Source: Neoceratodus forsteri (Eukaryota > Chordata > Ceratodontiformes > Ceratodontidae). From it: 64,000 bases of DNA. The position numbers were made by a program, and so were the translations under genes. Shown in pieces: positions 1-8,454 of the stretch. The stretch is taken from positions 502,795,001 to 502,859,000 of the forward strand of contig CM057453.1 in NCBI GenBank assembly GCA_016271365.2, given 5' to 3'. Below the pieces are notes generated by a model, which worked only from the letters and a program-made list of their open reading frames with translations, ran no database searches and was not told the origin of the DNA. How positions within the stretch are numbered: position 1 is the stretch's first letter; each line of letters opens with the position of its first letter.

Positions 1-1184
1 GTTATGCTTTTGGAATTCTACAGTCAGCTACAGGTCACACGGTTTGTGCGACCGTCCGAAATGTTCAAGGAGCGCATGTCGGGTCCTCGATGTGCCTTTC
101 AAGATTTCTTGAAAAAATATTAAACGGTTCAAAAGTTATTCAAAAAACAAGTTCCAATTATAAGTCAATGGGAAAAGTTAACAAAAAGTTCGACAGTGTC
201 GCAAATGCAGTTTTTACCTTCGCAAATGGCTCTTTTACTGTCGCAAATCCGCCATGTTGTTTTCAGTTGGTGATCAGAAAAATGCTTGGCATTTAAATTT
301 GGGACCCTCTAGCAACCTAATTCTTTTTGTATTCACCTAGTCGGACCCTGAGGATGCTAGCCATGTCTTTATTTTGGGGTAAAACACCCCGAAATATGTT
401 TTCATTTGTGGAAAAAGTACTTTCGCAAAGTACTTTCGCACTTGCGGCACTGTCGAATGAATTTGCGAAAGCTTTTGTAAATTGCGACAGTACTTTTCTA
501 GGCGGTGGGGAAATGACAGCAATTCTTTGGCACCCCACTGCAAAAGGACGGTTTGGTGTTTTGGGCTGAAATTAGGAGGGAACGTAGCAGACATCTCACA
601 GATATGCCTTTCAGTGTTATGTTGAAAAAATATTACACGGCGGCAAAGTTACAGCACTCCAAAGCAGACGCTTTTTCCCATAGGATAACATTACGGCGTC
701 CGACGCATTGCAGCAATCCTTTGGCGCCCTGCTACAAAATAACGGTTCGGTCTTTTGGGCTGAAATTTGGAGGGACGACAGCCAACCTCCCCAGATGTGC
801 CTTTTAGTGGTTTGGTGAAAAAATATTACAGGGAGCCAAAGTTATGGCACTCCGAACTTCTCTTTTTTTCCCATAGGATAACATTATGGCGTTCACCTCG
901 CCTTTCAGGGCCCGTATCTCGGAAACGGTGCGAAATACAGACTTTTCGTCAGAAAAGTGCTTAGCCCCCTGATGGAGGCTAAGTACAAAACTAGCCAGGA
1001 AAGTCATAAATCATATGACTTTTAAATTTGTTTTCTACGTCGTACGGTTCCTGAGATATAAGCAGTTTAGTATTCCAACTCCTCATTTTCTGCTCCGAGA
1101 CCAATTATTATGCATACATTCTTTGTACTCACTGTCTTTCTGTATGAAGCTTTTAGGGAAAACCAGCCTGTGCGCTTACATTAC

Positions 1185-1540
1185 TCTTACCGTTGCCCTT
1201 TCCGCTTGCGGTTCTGTACCCGTTTCACTTACCGTTCACGTCTACGCCACCATGTGTGTTATCCTTTGCGTTTTCGTTTGCGCTTGCATTTCCATTATAT
1301 TTTACCATTTGTGTCTACAGTACTTTTTCTCTTTCTGTTTCGCTTTGCGTCACCATGCCCATTACCATTTGCGTTTCCGGGCACCATGTTACTATGTGAC
1401 AAGACATCACGTGGCGGACCGTTTCCGTCTACGCCACCATGTACGTTACCCTTTCTGTTCTCATTCGCGCTTGCATTACCATGTGCGTCACTGTTAGCGC
1501 TTCTGTTTGCGTTGCTGTTCCTGTTACTATGTCACAAGAC
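1185..1540. repeat. Degenerate GTTTGC/CGTTTC simple-sequence tract, copy 1
   Basis: Six-base-like words (cgtttg, cgcttg, cgtttc, ttaccg) recur imperfectly across the tract, leaving one strand almost free of A. This gives long open frames in several phases at once (1015-1694), typical of simple sequence rather than genes. Confidence 0.8.
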
Positions 1541-1687
1541 ATCACGTGGCGGGAGCGCGGGGCCGCTGCCGCATTACATTTACTATTTCTCGTTATCATT
1601 CTCAAAAAGAAGGGAAATTAGAGGCAAAAAACTCCGTTTAATGCAACAGTTAGGGTTGTTCCACAGTGACAAAAGTGAGGAAATTCA

Positions 1688-1905
1688 GTGTTAGGGTTGA
1701 AAACCCCCCTTGGACTCCCAGCCCACCCCAACCGGCATTGGGGTGCGCATTGGGTCTTGGTCCTAACTCTCACCCCATTCTCCTATAGCTCTACTTCTTT
1801 ACACGTGATGGGGTGAGAGTTAGGGCCGGCGACCCCAATCACCCAGTGCCGGTGGGGATGGCAGGAAGTCAAGGGCTCAACCTAATTTCACTGAATCTAC
1901 ACTTT
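1688..1905. repeat. Foldback (inverted repeat) in composite repeat copy 1
   Basis: The inner arms are cctaactctcacccca at 1762-1777 and its perfect reverse complement at 1809-1824, with a 31-base loop. Outside them, ccggcattgggg pairs approximately with the ccccaa...gtgccgg segment near 1833-1853. Confidence 0.8.
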
Positions 1906-3109
1906 AACGACTGATTATAATGGAATTTTGCCTCTATCTACACACATATATATTATGGTAGCATGGTAGTGCTACCATAGTTAAGATGAGGCCCTTTTAA
2001 GGTTAAAGGGTCAAACTTTACACCTTAATAACTTTGCGACCGTTCAACGGATTTGCCTGAAATTTGGACTGCATGGTCAAGAACCATACACCTTGGTACC
2101 TGCCAAGCTTCGTACTGGTCAGATATACGGCTGCAGAGTTATTAAGCGTGATCTGCGCACGTGTTTACGCTATATAATGAATTCTTTGCTCGTGCCTACA
2201 GGGTGCATGGTTTGCGCGAGCAGTCCGAAAACTTCAGGGAACGTGCGGCCGGGGGTGCCCGATGTGCCTTTTGAAGATTTCGTGAAAAAAAATATTGAAC
2301 GGTTCAAAAGTTATTCAAAAAACAAGTTCCCATTATAAGTCAATAGGAAAAGTTAACAAAAAGTTCTACACTTTCACAAATGCACTTTTTGCTGTTGCAA
2401 ATGGCCCTAGTACTTTCACAAATCTGCCATTTTGTTTTCAGTTGGTGATCAGAAAAATGCTTGGCATTTAAAATTGGGACCATCTAGGGACACAATTATT
2501 TTTGTGTTCACCTAGTCGGAGCCTGAGCTTGCTAGCCATGTCTTTATTTTGGGGTTAAACACCCCAGAAATATGTTTTCCAAAGTTCTGGAAAAAGTACT
2601 TTCGCAATGTACTTTCATGCTCACGACACTCACAAATCTGTACGAAAGCTTTCGCAAATCACGAAAGTACTTTGCAACACTATGGCCAAAATGACAGGAG
2701 TCCTTTGCCACCTTGCTGCAAAAGAGCAGTTAGGTCTTTTGGCCTGAAATTTGGAGGGAACGAAGCCAACATCTCACAGATGTGCCTTTTGGTGGTTTGG
2801 TGAAAAAATATTGCATGGCTGCAAAGTTACGGTACTCTGAAGTTGGCATTTTTTTCCCATAGACTAACATGGTGGCGTACGCCGCGCCTTTCGGGGATCA
2901 TATCTTGAAAACGACGCAAGATACAAATTTTTTTTTGTTGCAAAATCCTAGCCAGGAAAATCATGATTTTTGTGAAATTTAAATTTTTTTTCTACGTCGT
3001 GCAGTTGCTGAGATATTAGCATTTACTTCCATTGCTCGTTTTCAGCTTCGATGCCCATTACAATGCATACATTCTTTGTACACACTATGTTTCTCTATGC
3101 ACCTGTTCG

Positions 3110-3900
3110 GCAAAAACAGGGTATGCGCTGCGGTTACCGTTTCAACTTGCGCTTCTGTCCCCGTTTGCGTTTACGTTCCCGTGTACGCCACCGTGTGCGA
3201 TACCCTTTGCATTGTCATCTGTGCTTGCGTTTTTGTTACTGTTACCATTTGCGTTTACACTACTGTTTCTCTTTGCATTTTTCTTTGCGTCATCATGCGC
3301 ATTGCCATTTCTGTTTACGGCAGCCCTTTAATTTGCTTTTCCATTTCTCTTTCGTTTCGCGTCTTCCTTGCAGTTACTGTTACCATTTGCATTTGCAATT
3401 CCTTTACTGTGCACGTGCGTTACGGTTTGCGTTTCCATATGCGCTTGCGTTTCCTTTTGCGTTTCTGTTTGCTTTGGTGTTATTGTTGGTGTTTCCCATT
3501 ACCATTTGCGTTTACAGTTGCGGTACTGTGCCCGTTTCGGTTTGAGTTTCCGTATGCACTTCTGTTCCCGTTTCCGTTTCCTTTGGCGTTATTCTTCCTG
3601 TTATCGTTACCATTTGCATTTACAATTCCGGTGCCGTGCGCGTTACGGTTTGCATTTACGTGTGCACTTGCTTTCGCATTTCCGTTTCTGTTTCCCTTTG
3701 CGTTCTTTTTGCTGTGACATAACATTTCCATTTTAAATACCGCTGCCATCACTGTTGGCGTTACCAGTTGCGTTTTGTATAAGCTTCAATATCCGTTTGT
3801 GTCACTGTTCAAAAAGCGTCACTTTGCGCTTGTGTTTCTGTATCGTTTCCTTTACCATTTACGTTTGCATTACCATATAGCCACTGTTGGCGGTTCTGTT
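3110..3900. repeat. Degenerate GTTTGC/CGTTTC simple-sequence tract, copy 2
   Basis: This is the same word family as at 1185-1540 but about twice as long. It opens overlapping frames on both strands (3032-3752) whose products are only Phe/Arg/Cys/Val or Asn/Gly-rich strings. No gene is inferred. Confidence 0.8.
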
Positions 3901-4009
3901 TCATTGCTGTTCCTGTTACTATGTCACAAGACATCACATAGGCGGGGCCAGCGCTCCGCCCGCACATTCATTCACTATTTCTTGCATCATTCTAAAAGAA
4001 GGAAATTCA

Positions 4010-4340
4010 AGGCAAAAAACCTCTGTTTAATGCATCAGTTAAGGTTGTTCCACAGCGACAGGCGAGGAAATTGATGTTAGGGTTGAAAACCCCTTGGACC
4101 CCACCACCCCAACCCGGCATCTGGTGCGCCATGGGGTCATCGGTCCCTAACTCTCACCCATTTTTCCTACACCTCACATTCTTTACAGATGTGATGGGGT
4201 GTGAGTTAGAAGTGGCGACCCCATGGCGCACTCTGACTACTGATGAAATGGCTCGGAGGGTCATCAAGGGGATTTTCAACCGCTTTTGTCACTGTGGAAC
4301 AACCCTAACTGATGCATTAAATGGAGTTTTTTTGCCTATA
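4010..4340. repeat. Foldback (inverted repeat) in composite repeat copy 2
   Basis: The outer arms around 4010-4052 (tttaatgcatcagtta, gttgttccacag) are reverse-complemented around 4290-4340. Nested arms are ggttgaaaacccc with ggggattttcaacc, and cctaactctcaccc with gggtgtgagttag. The whole segment can fold on itself and resembles a MITE or foldback element. Confidence 0.8.
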
Positions 4341-4579
4341 TATATATATATATATGGGTTGTCCGGGCAGTTTAATGTTAAACCTCAAACTTTGCACTTT
4401 GTTACAGTACAACAGATTCACATGAAATGTGGCATGCTTTGCAGCCATGGGAAGGTCTCTTGACATGCCAAATTTCGTTTGAATCCCTTTTAAGGTTTTT
4501 GAGATGCAGAGTGATGAAAAATGCAAAATTATAATATTTTGTCAATTTATTTCGACAGCTGTTTCTCAGAAATGGCTTG

Positions 4580-4660
4580 TTCTTGTGGTCTGAAATTTTT
4601 TGGGTTAAAAGCCTTTGCCCCACAGATGTGCCTTTTGAAGATTTGGTGAAAAAATATTAA
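4580..4660 (+). repeat. Module copy, left arm of a 340-bp palindrome
   Basis: The arm reads from ttgtggtctgaaat through ggttaaaagcctttgccc to gatttggtgaaaaaatatt. The same module is present in reverse complement at 4845-4920, about 185 bases away. A T-run lies in the spacer at 4762-4778. Confidence 0.8.
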
Positions 4661-4844
4661 TCTTTACAAAAGTTACTCAACTTTTAATTTCCCATTATTT
4701 CTTGTGGGAAAAAATAGATGTGCCCGTGCGAAAACAAGCTTGTTTTAAAATGCAGGTAGCTTTTTTTTTTTTTTTTTGCAGGCATGGTTCATAGTGTCTC
4801 AGGGAGCATAAGGGCATATTAAAAATGTAATAACTTTTAAACGG

Positions 4845-4920
4845 ATTAATATTTTTTCACCAAACCTTCAAAAGGCAAATCTGGGCAAAGGCTTTTAACC
4901 CTGAACATTTCAGACCACAA
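4845..4920 (-). repeat. Module copy, inverted right arm
   Basis: This is the reverse complement of 4580-4660 with few differences (aatattttttcaccaaa ... cagaccacaa). It is the only minus-oriented copy of the module that I found. Confidence 0.8.
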
Positions 4921-4929
4921 CCAACAGAT

Positions 4930-5575
4930 GTTTCCCCGAAACAACTGTCGAAAGAAGCACTCCCCACAGCTTAAAAAAAAAAAAAGAAAATGGTCCCTCA
5001 TAGTGGGACACTGGGGAGCTGACTCCCACTGTCCTGAGTCCTGTGTCTCTCCCTCCCCACAGCAGTGTGGGACACTGGATTCTACACTCGTTGTCCCCAA
5101 AGAAAGTGTTGTTATTGTCTGACATCGGAGTGCCCAATCCCCGTTTCGGAGCCCCAGTGTCCGACATTGGGGAGTCCACCCCCAGTGTCTCAAATTAAAT
5201 GTTCAGTGTTCTCTGACATTGGGATACCCAGTCCCTGTGTTGGAGATCCTCCCCCGCCCTAATATCAGACAGTGGGAGCCCCCCCATGATCCACAGTCAT
5301 GCTTCTCCTACCAGTACTCATCCCTGTCAAAAAAAGAAAACAGTCCCCTGATGTCTTTTTTTTTTTGAAACCTGTAAAGAAGGAAACTGCCCTGGTTGCC
5401 TCCCCATTCTCCTCCCCCATCCCCACCCTCCCTCTGTGCACCCACCTCCCTGCACCCCCAACCCCATACTTGCCTCCGGAGGTCAGCGGCTATGTTCTCT
5501 GGACTTTTCATAGCCGAACTGAGGAATCAAGATAAGCTCTGTATAATGGCTGTCAGTTGGGTTTTTAACTTATGT
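4930..5575. other. Low-complexity spacer with loose repeats
   Basis: Loosely repeated phrases around 5117, 5159 and 5211 share gacattgggg, cccagtccc and tgttggag. A C-rich polypyrimidine tract lies at 5398-5478, and short A or T runs lie at 4973-4984 and 5358-5368. No gene or named element is seen. Confidence 0.5.
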
Positions 5576-5579
5576 TGAG

Positions 5580-6390
5580 ATCTCGCTCAGTTTTAGGAAT
5601 TTTGGCCCAAACTTTTCAGCATGGGGTTCTTGGGATCCTACCTCATGAACACATTATCGCTGTCATCTTGTTAATCGGACCTGTAAGGTGATTTTACGGT
5701 TGCTGCATTGAATCACCTTTTGGGACTGATTAATGGAATGGCAGTGCCAGTGTTCATGAGGGGAGGTCCCAAAAAGTCCATTTTGAAAAACTGGTGCACA
5801 GAATCTAAATTGAACACATTATGGCGTGCGTTGTGCAAGTTTCTCCTTTTTCGTAATTTCTTGCAAGTCTGCAATATTTTCACTCCACATTTTCAACATT
5901 GCCATTTTTTCACACCTCCTCATGAACAGTATAGCTATCATTTTTCACATCCTGCTGAAAATGTGTTTCTGCACCTCTGGCGTAGAATTACAGAATTGCA
6001 CAGTTGCTGCGTGGAATCAGCTTTTGGGACTGATTAACAAAATGACAGTGCCAGTGTTCATGAGGTGAGGTCCCAAAAAGCCCAAGTTGAAGATTTGGTG
6101 AAAAGATTCCAAAAAATGACCGCATTACGAGCATGCATTTTGCACTTTCAACATATGCTCATAACTTTGCCATGTTTAATATTTTCACTCCAAATTTTCA
6201 ACATTGCCATTTTTTTCACACCTCCTAATTAACAGCACAGCTGTCAATCTTCACATCCTGCCCGAAATGTGTTTTTACACCTGTGGTGCTGAATGGTGCA
6301 ATCACTGTGCAAAATCATCTTTTGAGACCAATGAACAGAATGACAACAGCACTGAGGTGGGGTTCCAAAATTAAGTATTCAAATAAACTA
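5580..6390 (+). repeat. ~300-bp tandem repeat, about 2.7 copies
   Basis: The phrase cttttgggactgatta followed by agtgccagtgttcatgagg occurs at about 5712 and 6013, and decayed at 6311, at spacings of 301 and 298 bases. The phrase ttttcaacattgccat occurs near 5890 and 6197. The second copy contains gatttggtgaaaagatt (6089-6109), linking it to the module of the composite repeat upstream. Confidence 0.8.
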
Positions 6391-6800
6391 TCTCAAAAAG
6401 TAAGGAAATTTATTGCAAAACCTTTGTTAATGCACCATTAGGGTTGGCCTGTCAAAAGTATGGAAATACAACCTTAGGGTTCTGAAGCCTAACACTCCAC
6501 TCCCACTGTGCATGCAGGAACAGGCATGAAGGGAACTTAAAGTTCCCAGTCCCTACACCCCACTCCTCGACTTCCAACCCTAATACCCCACCCCCACCGT
6601 GCATGCAGGAACAGCGGTGGTGGGTGTGCCTTGGCATTTCCAACCCTAACACTGATCTGTGGTAAACCAGCATGCAACAGGCTCTGCTCCCTGACCTTAA
6701 GGGATAATGGGCGTTCAACGATAGCTGTGAATACTGAGGAAAACCTGGGACTAGCTGTATTAAAAGGAACACTCCTTTTTAATTTTTTAAAATCCTAAAA
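6391..6800. other. Short repeated phrases, no gene
   Basis: The phrase gtgcatgcaggaacag occurs twice (6508-6523 and 6600-6615), each close to ttccaaccctaa or its kin. The words gttaatgcaccattagggtt (6426-6445) recall the foldback of the composite repeat at 4020-4050. This looks like a third, eroded relative of that foldback. Confidence 0.4.
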
Positions 6801-6809
6801 CAAATGCTA

Positions 6810-7020
6810 AGGCTGGCACAGAGGGCTGAGGTGCTTAGTGCTCATACTGGTGACCTGAATGTGAGAACAAGCTCAGGCCACAGGGGGCTGGCCCAGGGGA
6901 GAAGGATCAAGCATCCCAGCAGACAGTGTCCTCCGGGGAGAGAGAGAAAAAACAGCTCTTCTGCCACCTGGGAGACCACAGGTCATCGTGCAGCTTTGAG
7001 CAGTTAAGGGAGGAATGACG
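6810..7020 (+). repeat. Possible SINE-like repeat, diverged
   Basis: The segment ggagaaggatcaagcatccc (6898-6917) and its surroundings resemble 43090-43140, and more weakly 44200-44300. The family may be tRNA-related. The similarity was judged by eye and is weak. Confidence 0.35.
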
Positions 7021-8229
7021 TCGGCAGGTGCCGCGTAACAGATGCTTGCATGGGTTTATGCTTGGCACACCCTTAATGCCGACATCCTGGGGTACCAAAG
7101 GGAAGAAAAGCAGAAAATACCCCAAGGTGGCTCCGATCAGCTTGCAGGCCCCTCATTTGGCTACTTTGCTTCAATCTCCTACACTGAATTTGTCTGCGGT
7201 GGAGGTAAAGGGGAAAGCTCCGGGGGCACATGGAGAGAGCTCTGGGTAGGTCCTAGGAGATGCCAGTGTGACAGGGCTGGGTCAAGTTGATGGGGGCCAT
7301 CTGTGAGCTGAGGGGACAAACATATTAATGGAAAAAAAATGCTAAAGTGGACTCAACCTGTGGAATAAAGAGCATTTTACAAGACAGGAGAAAAGAGATG
7401 CTCTAAAACAGAATAAAAAGTTATAGCTTCAAAATATTTACTGTAACTTGAACTGATGCTTTTGGTACAGTACATTGTCAGGCTTGACTGGGCCTCCTCT
7501 GGAACTGGTTGGGACCTGCTCAGGGAGGCTGGTTTTACCATGTGAGAAACACTGCTCTACAGGATGCTAATCAGTCTCGCCAGCAGCAGATGAGATCCTT
7601 TGGCCCTAGGAAATAATTAATGGCCTCCGGCCACTGCTAAAGTTGACCGCTGCTCGAGTTTCTTTTCTGAAGTCCTGAGAAAAATGAACCTAGCTCGAAG
7701 AATTTCAAAGAACAGCATAAGTTGAATCCATATTACACTGAAACATTTATCTCTCATCAGCCCCTCTCTTCCAGACAGCTTCACTTGCTAACCAGGGTTT
7801 TAGCTCTGTGGTTTGTTGTTACGTCAGTTTAGAAGAAAGATATGAAGACATGACAGTAGGAGAAATCGAGTTTCTCTGTTGTACCTCAGCCGACAGGATG
7901 TCATGGTCCTTTCTACCCTTGTGCTTAAATGCTGTGCAAGTATTCTGCAGCGTCTAACATTTTCAAGGACAGGCTCGCAGACTTATGTTGTGTCTTAATC
8001 AAACTGCTGAGTGCCACCAGAAGTATCTTTTTGAAATGTGAGCTTTAAAATTTTGCCAAGCTGTAAATATGTTGGAAGTTAATTTCATTTCATTTTCATT
8101 TTTATATAGGGTTAAAAACCCACTGAGCAGAGCTCATTTGCAGTGGGGACCCAGTTCACAGTGCAAGTTGCACATACATCCAGTTTTGCAAAAATATAAA
8201 AGTATATTCCCTTAAACTGTATGATCTGC
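7021..8229. other. Apparently unique intronic sequence
   Basis: No open frame with family resemblance, tandem structure or recognisable repeat was seen in this 1.2-kb stretch. Confidence 0.4.
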
Positions 8230-8452
8230 AATTAAGGAGGGACAGAGGGGATATCCAAATGTTGTTTAATATACTAAGGGATCCTTAACTGGTTACAGAA
8301 TGTAGCATTAGCATGGCGTCAAAGCCAAACATCCTATGATGCCATGATAAGCAACTCTTTATACCAAGGGCCCTAACAAATAGGAGGAAAAATGATTTCA
8401 CCGTAAGGGCCTGTAAAATGTGGAATGCCCTCCTGCAGCATATAGTGGACAT
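8230..8452 (+). pseudogene. LINE ORF2 C-terminal remnant
   Basis: The + strand reads L-R-R-D-R-G-D-I-Q-M-L-F-N-I-L near 8235, and later FTVRACKMWNALLQHIV near 8398-8450. This is the R-R-x-R-G-D ... W-N-x-L-P pattern near the end of many LINE ORF2 proteins of the Jockey superfamily (CR1, L2, Rex1). It is short, broken and truncated by the minus-strand LINE that begins at about 8455. Confidence 0.45.
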
Positions 8453-8454
8453 TA

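Larger units (their letters stand above)
1..2060 (+). repeat. Composite 2.1-kb repeat, copy 1
   Basis: This is the first of two diverged direct copies; the second starts near 2170. Order within the unit: a module around 91-300, two tandem ~197-base modules (about 514-710 and 711-905), a degenerate GTTTGC-type tract (about 1185-1540), a short segment with cacaagacatcacgtggcgg (1531-1552), and a foldback (1688-1905). The modules share a core ending ttggtgaaaaaatatt, preceded by gctgaaatttggaggga. There is no credible coding potential: open frames across the tract encode only low-complexity peptides. I do not recognise the family. It may be a complex satellite or a non-autonomous DNA transposon. 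Confidence 0.75.
2170..4450 (+). repeat. Composite 2.1-kb repeat, copy 2
   Basis: This copy follows the same order as the unit at 1-2060. The sequence at 2261-2365 aligns base for base with 91-191. The core module recurs at 2780-2813, the GTTTGC-type tract is longer (about 3110-3900), and cacaagacatcacatagg lies at 3925-3942. The foldback (4010-4325) is better preserved than in copy 1. A short (TA)n lies at 4336-4356. The offset between copies is about 2.17 kb, so this is a two-copy tandem array with large internal length change in the simple-sequence tract. Confidence 0.75.

Noticed and set aside
1015..1694. Overlapping open frames of 60-194 codons
   Set aside because: They lie in the degenerate GTTTGC-type tract, are open in several frames at once and encode only low-complexity peptides.
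3032..3752. Open frames up to 213 codons on + and one on -
   Set aside because: Same simple-sequence cause as at 1015-1694. No start context, domain or conserved frame between the two copies.
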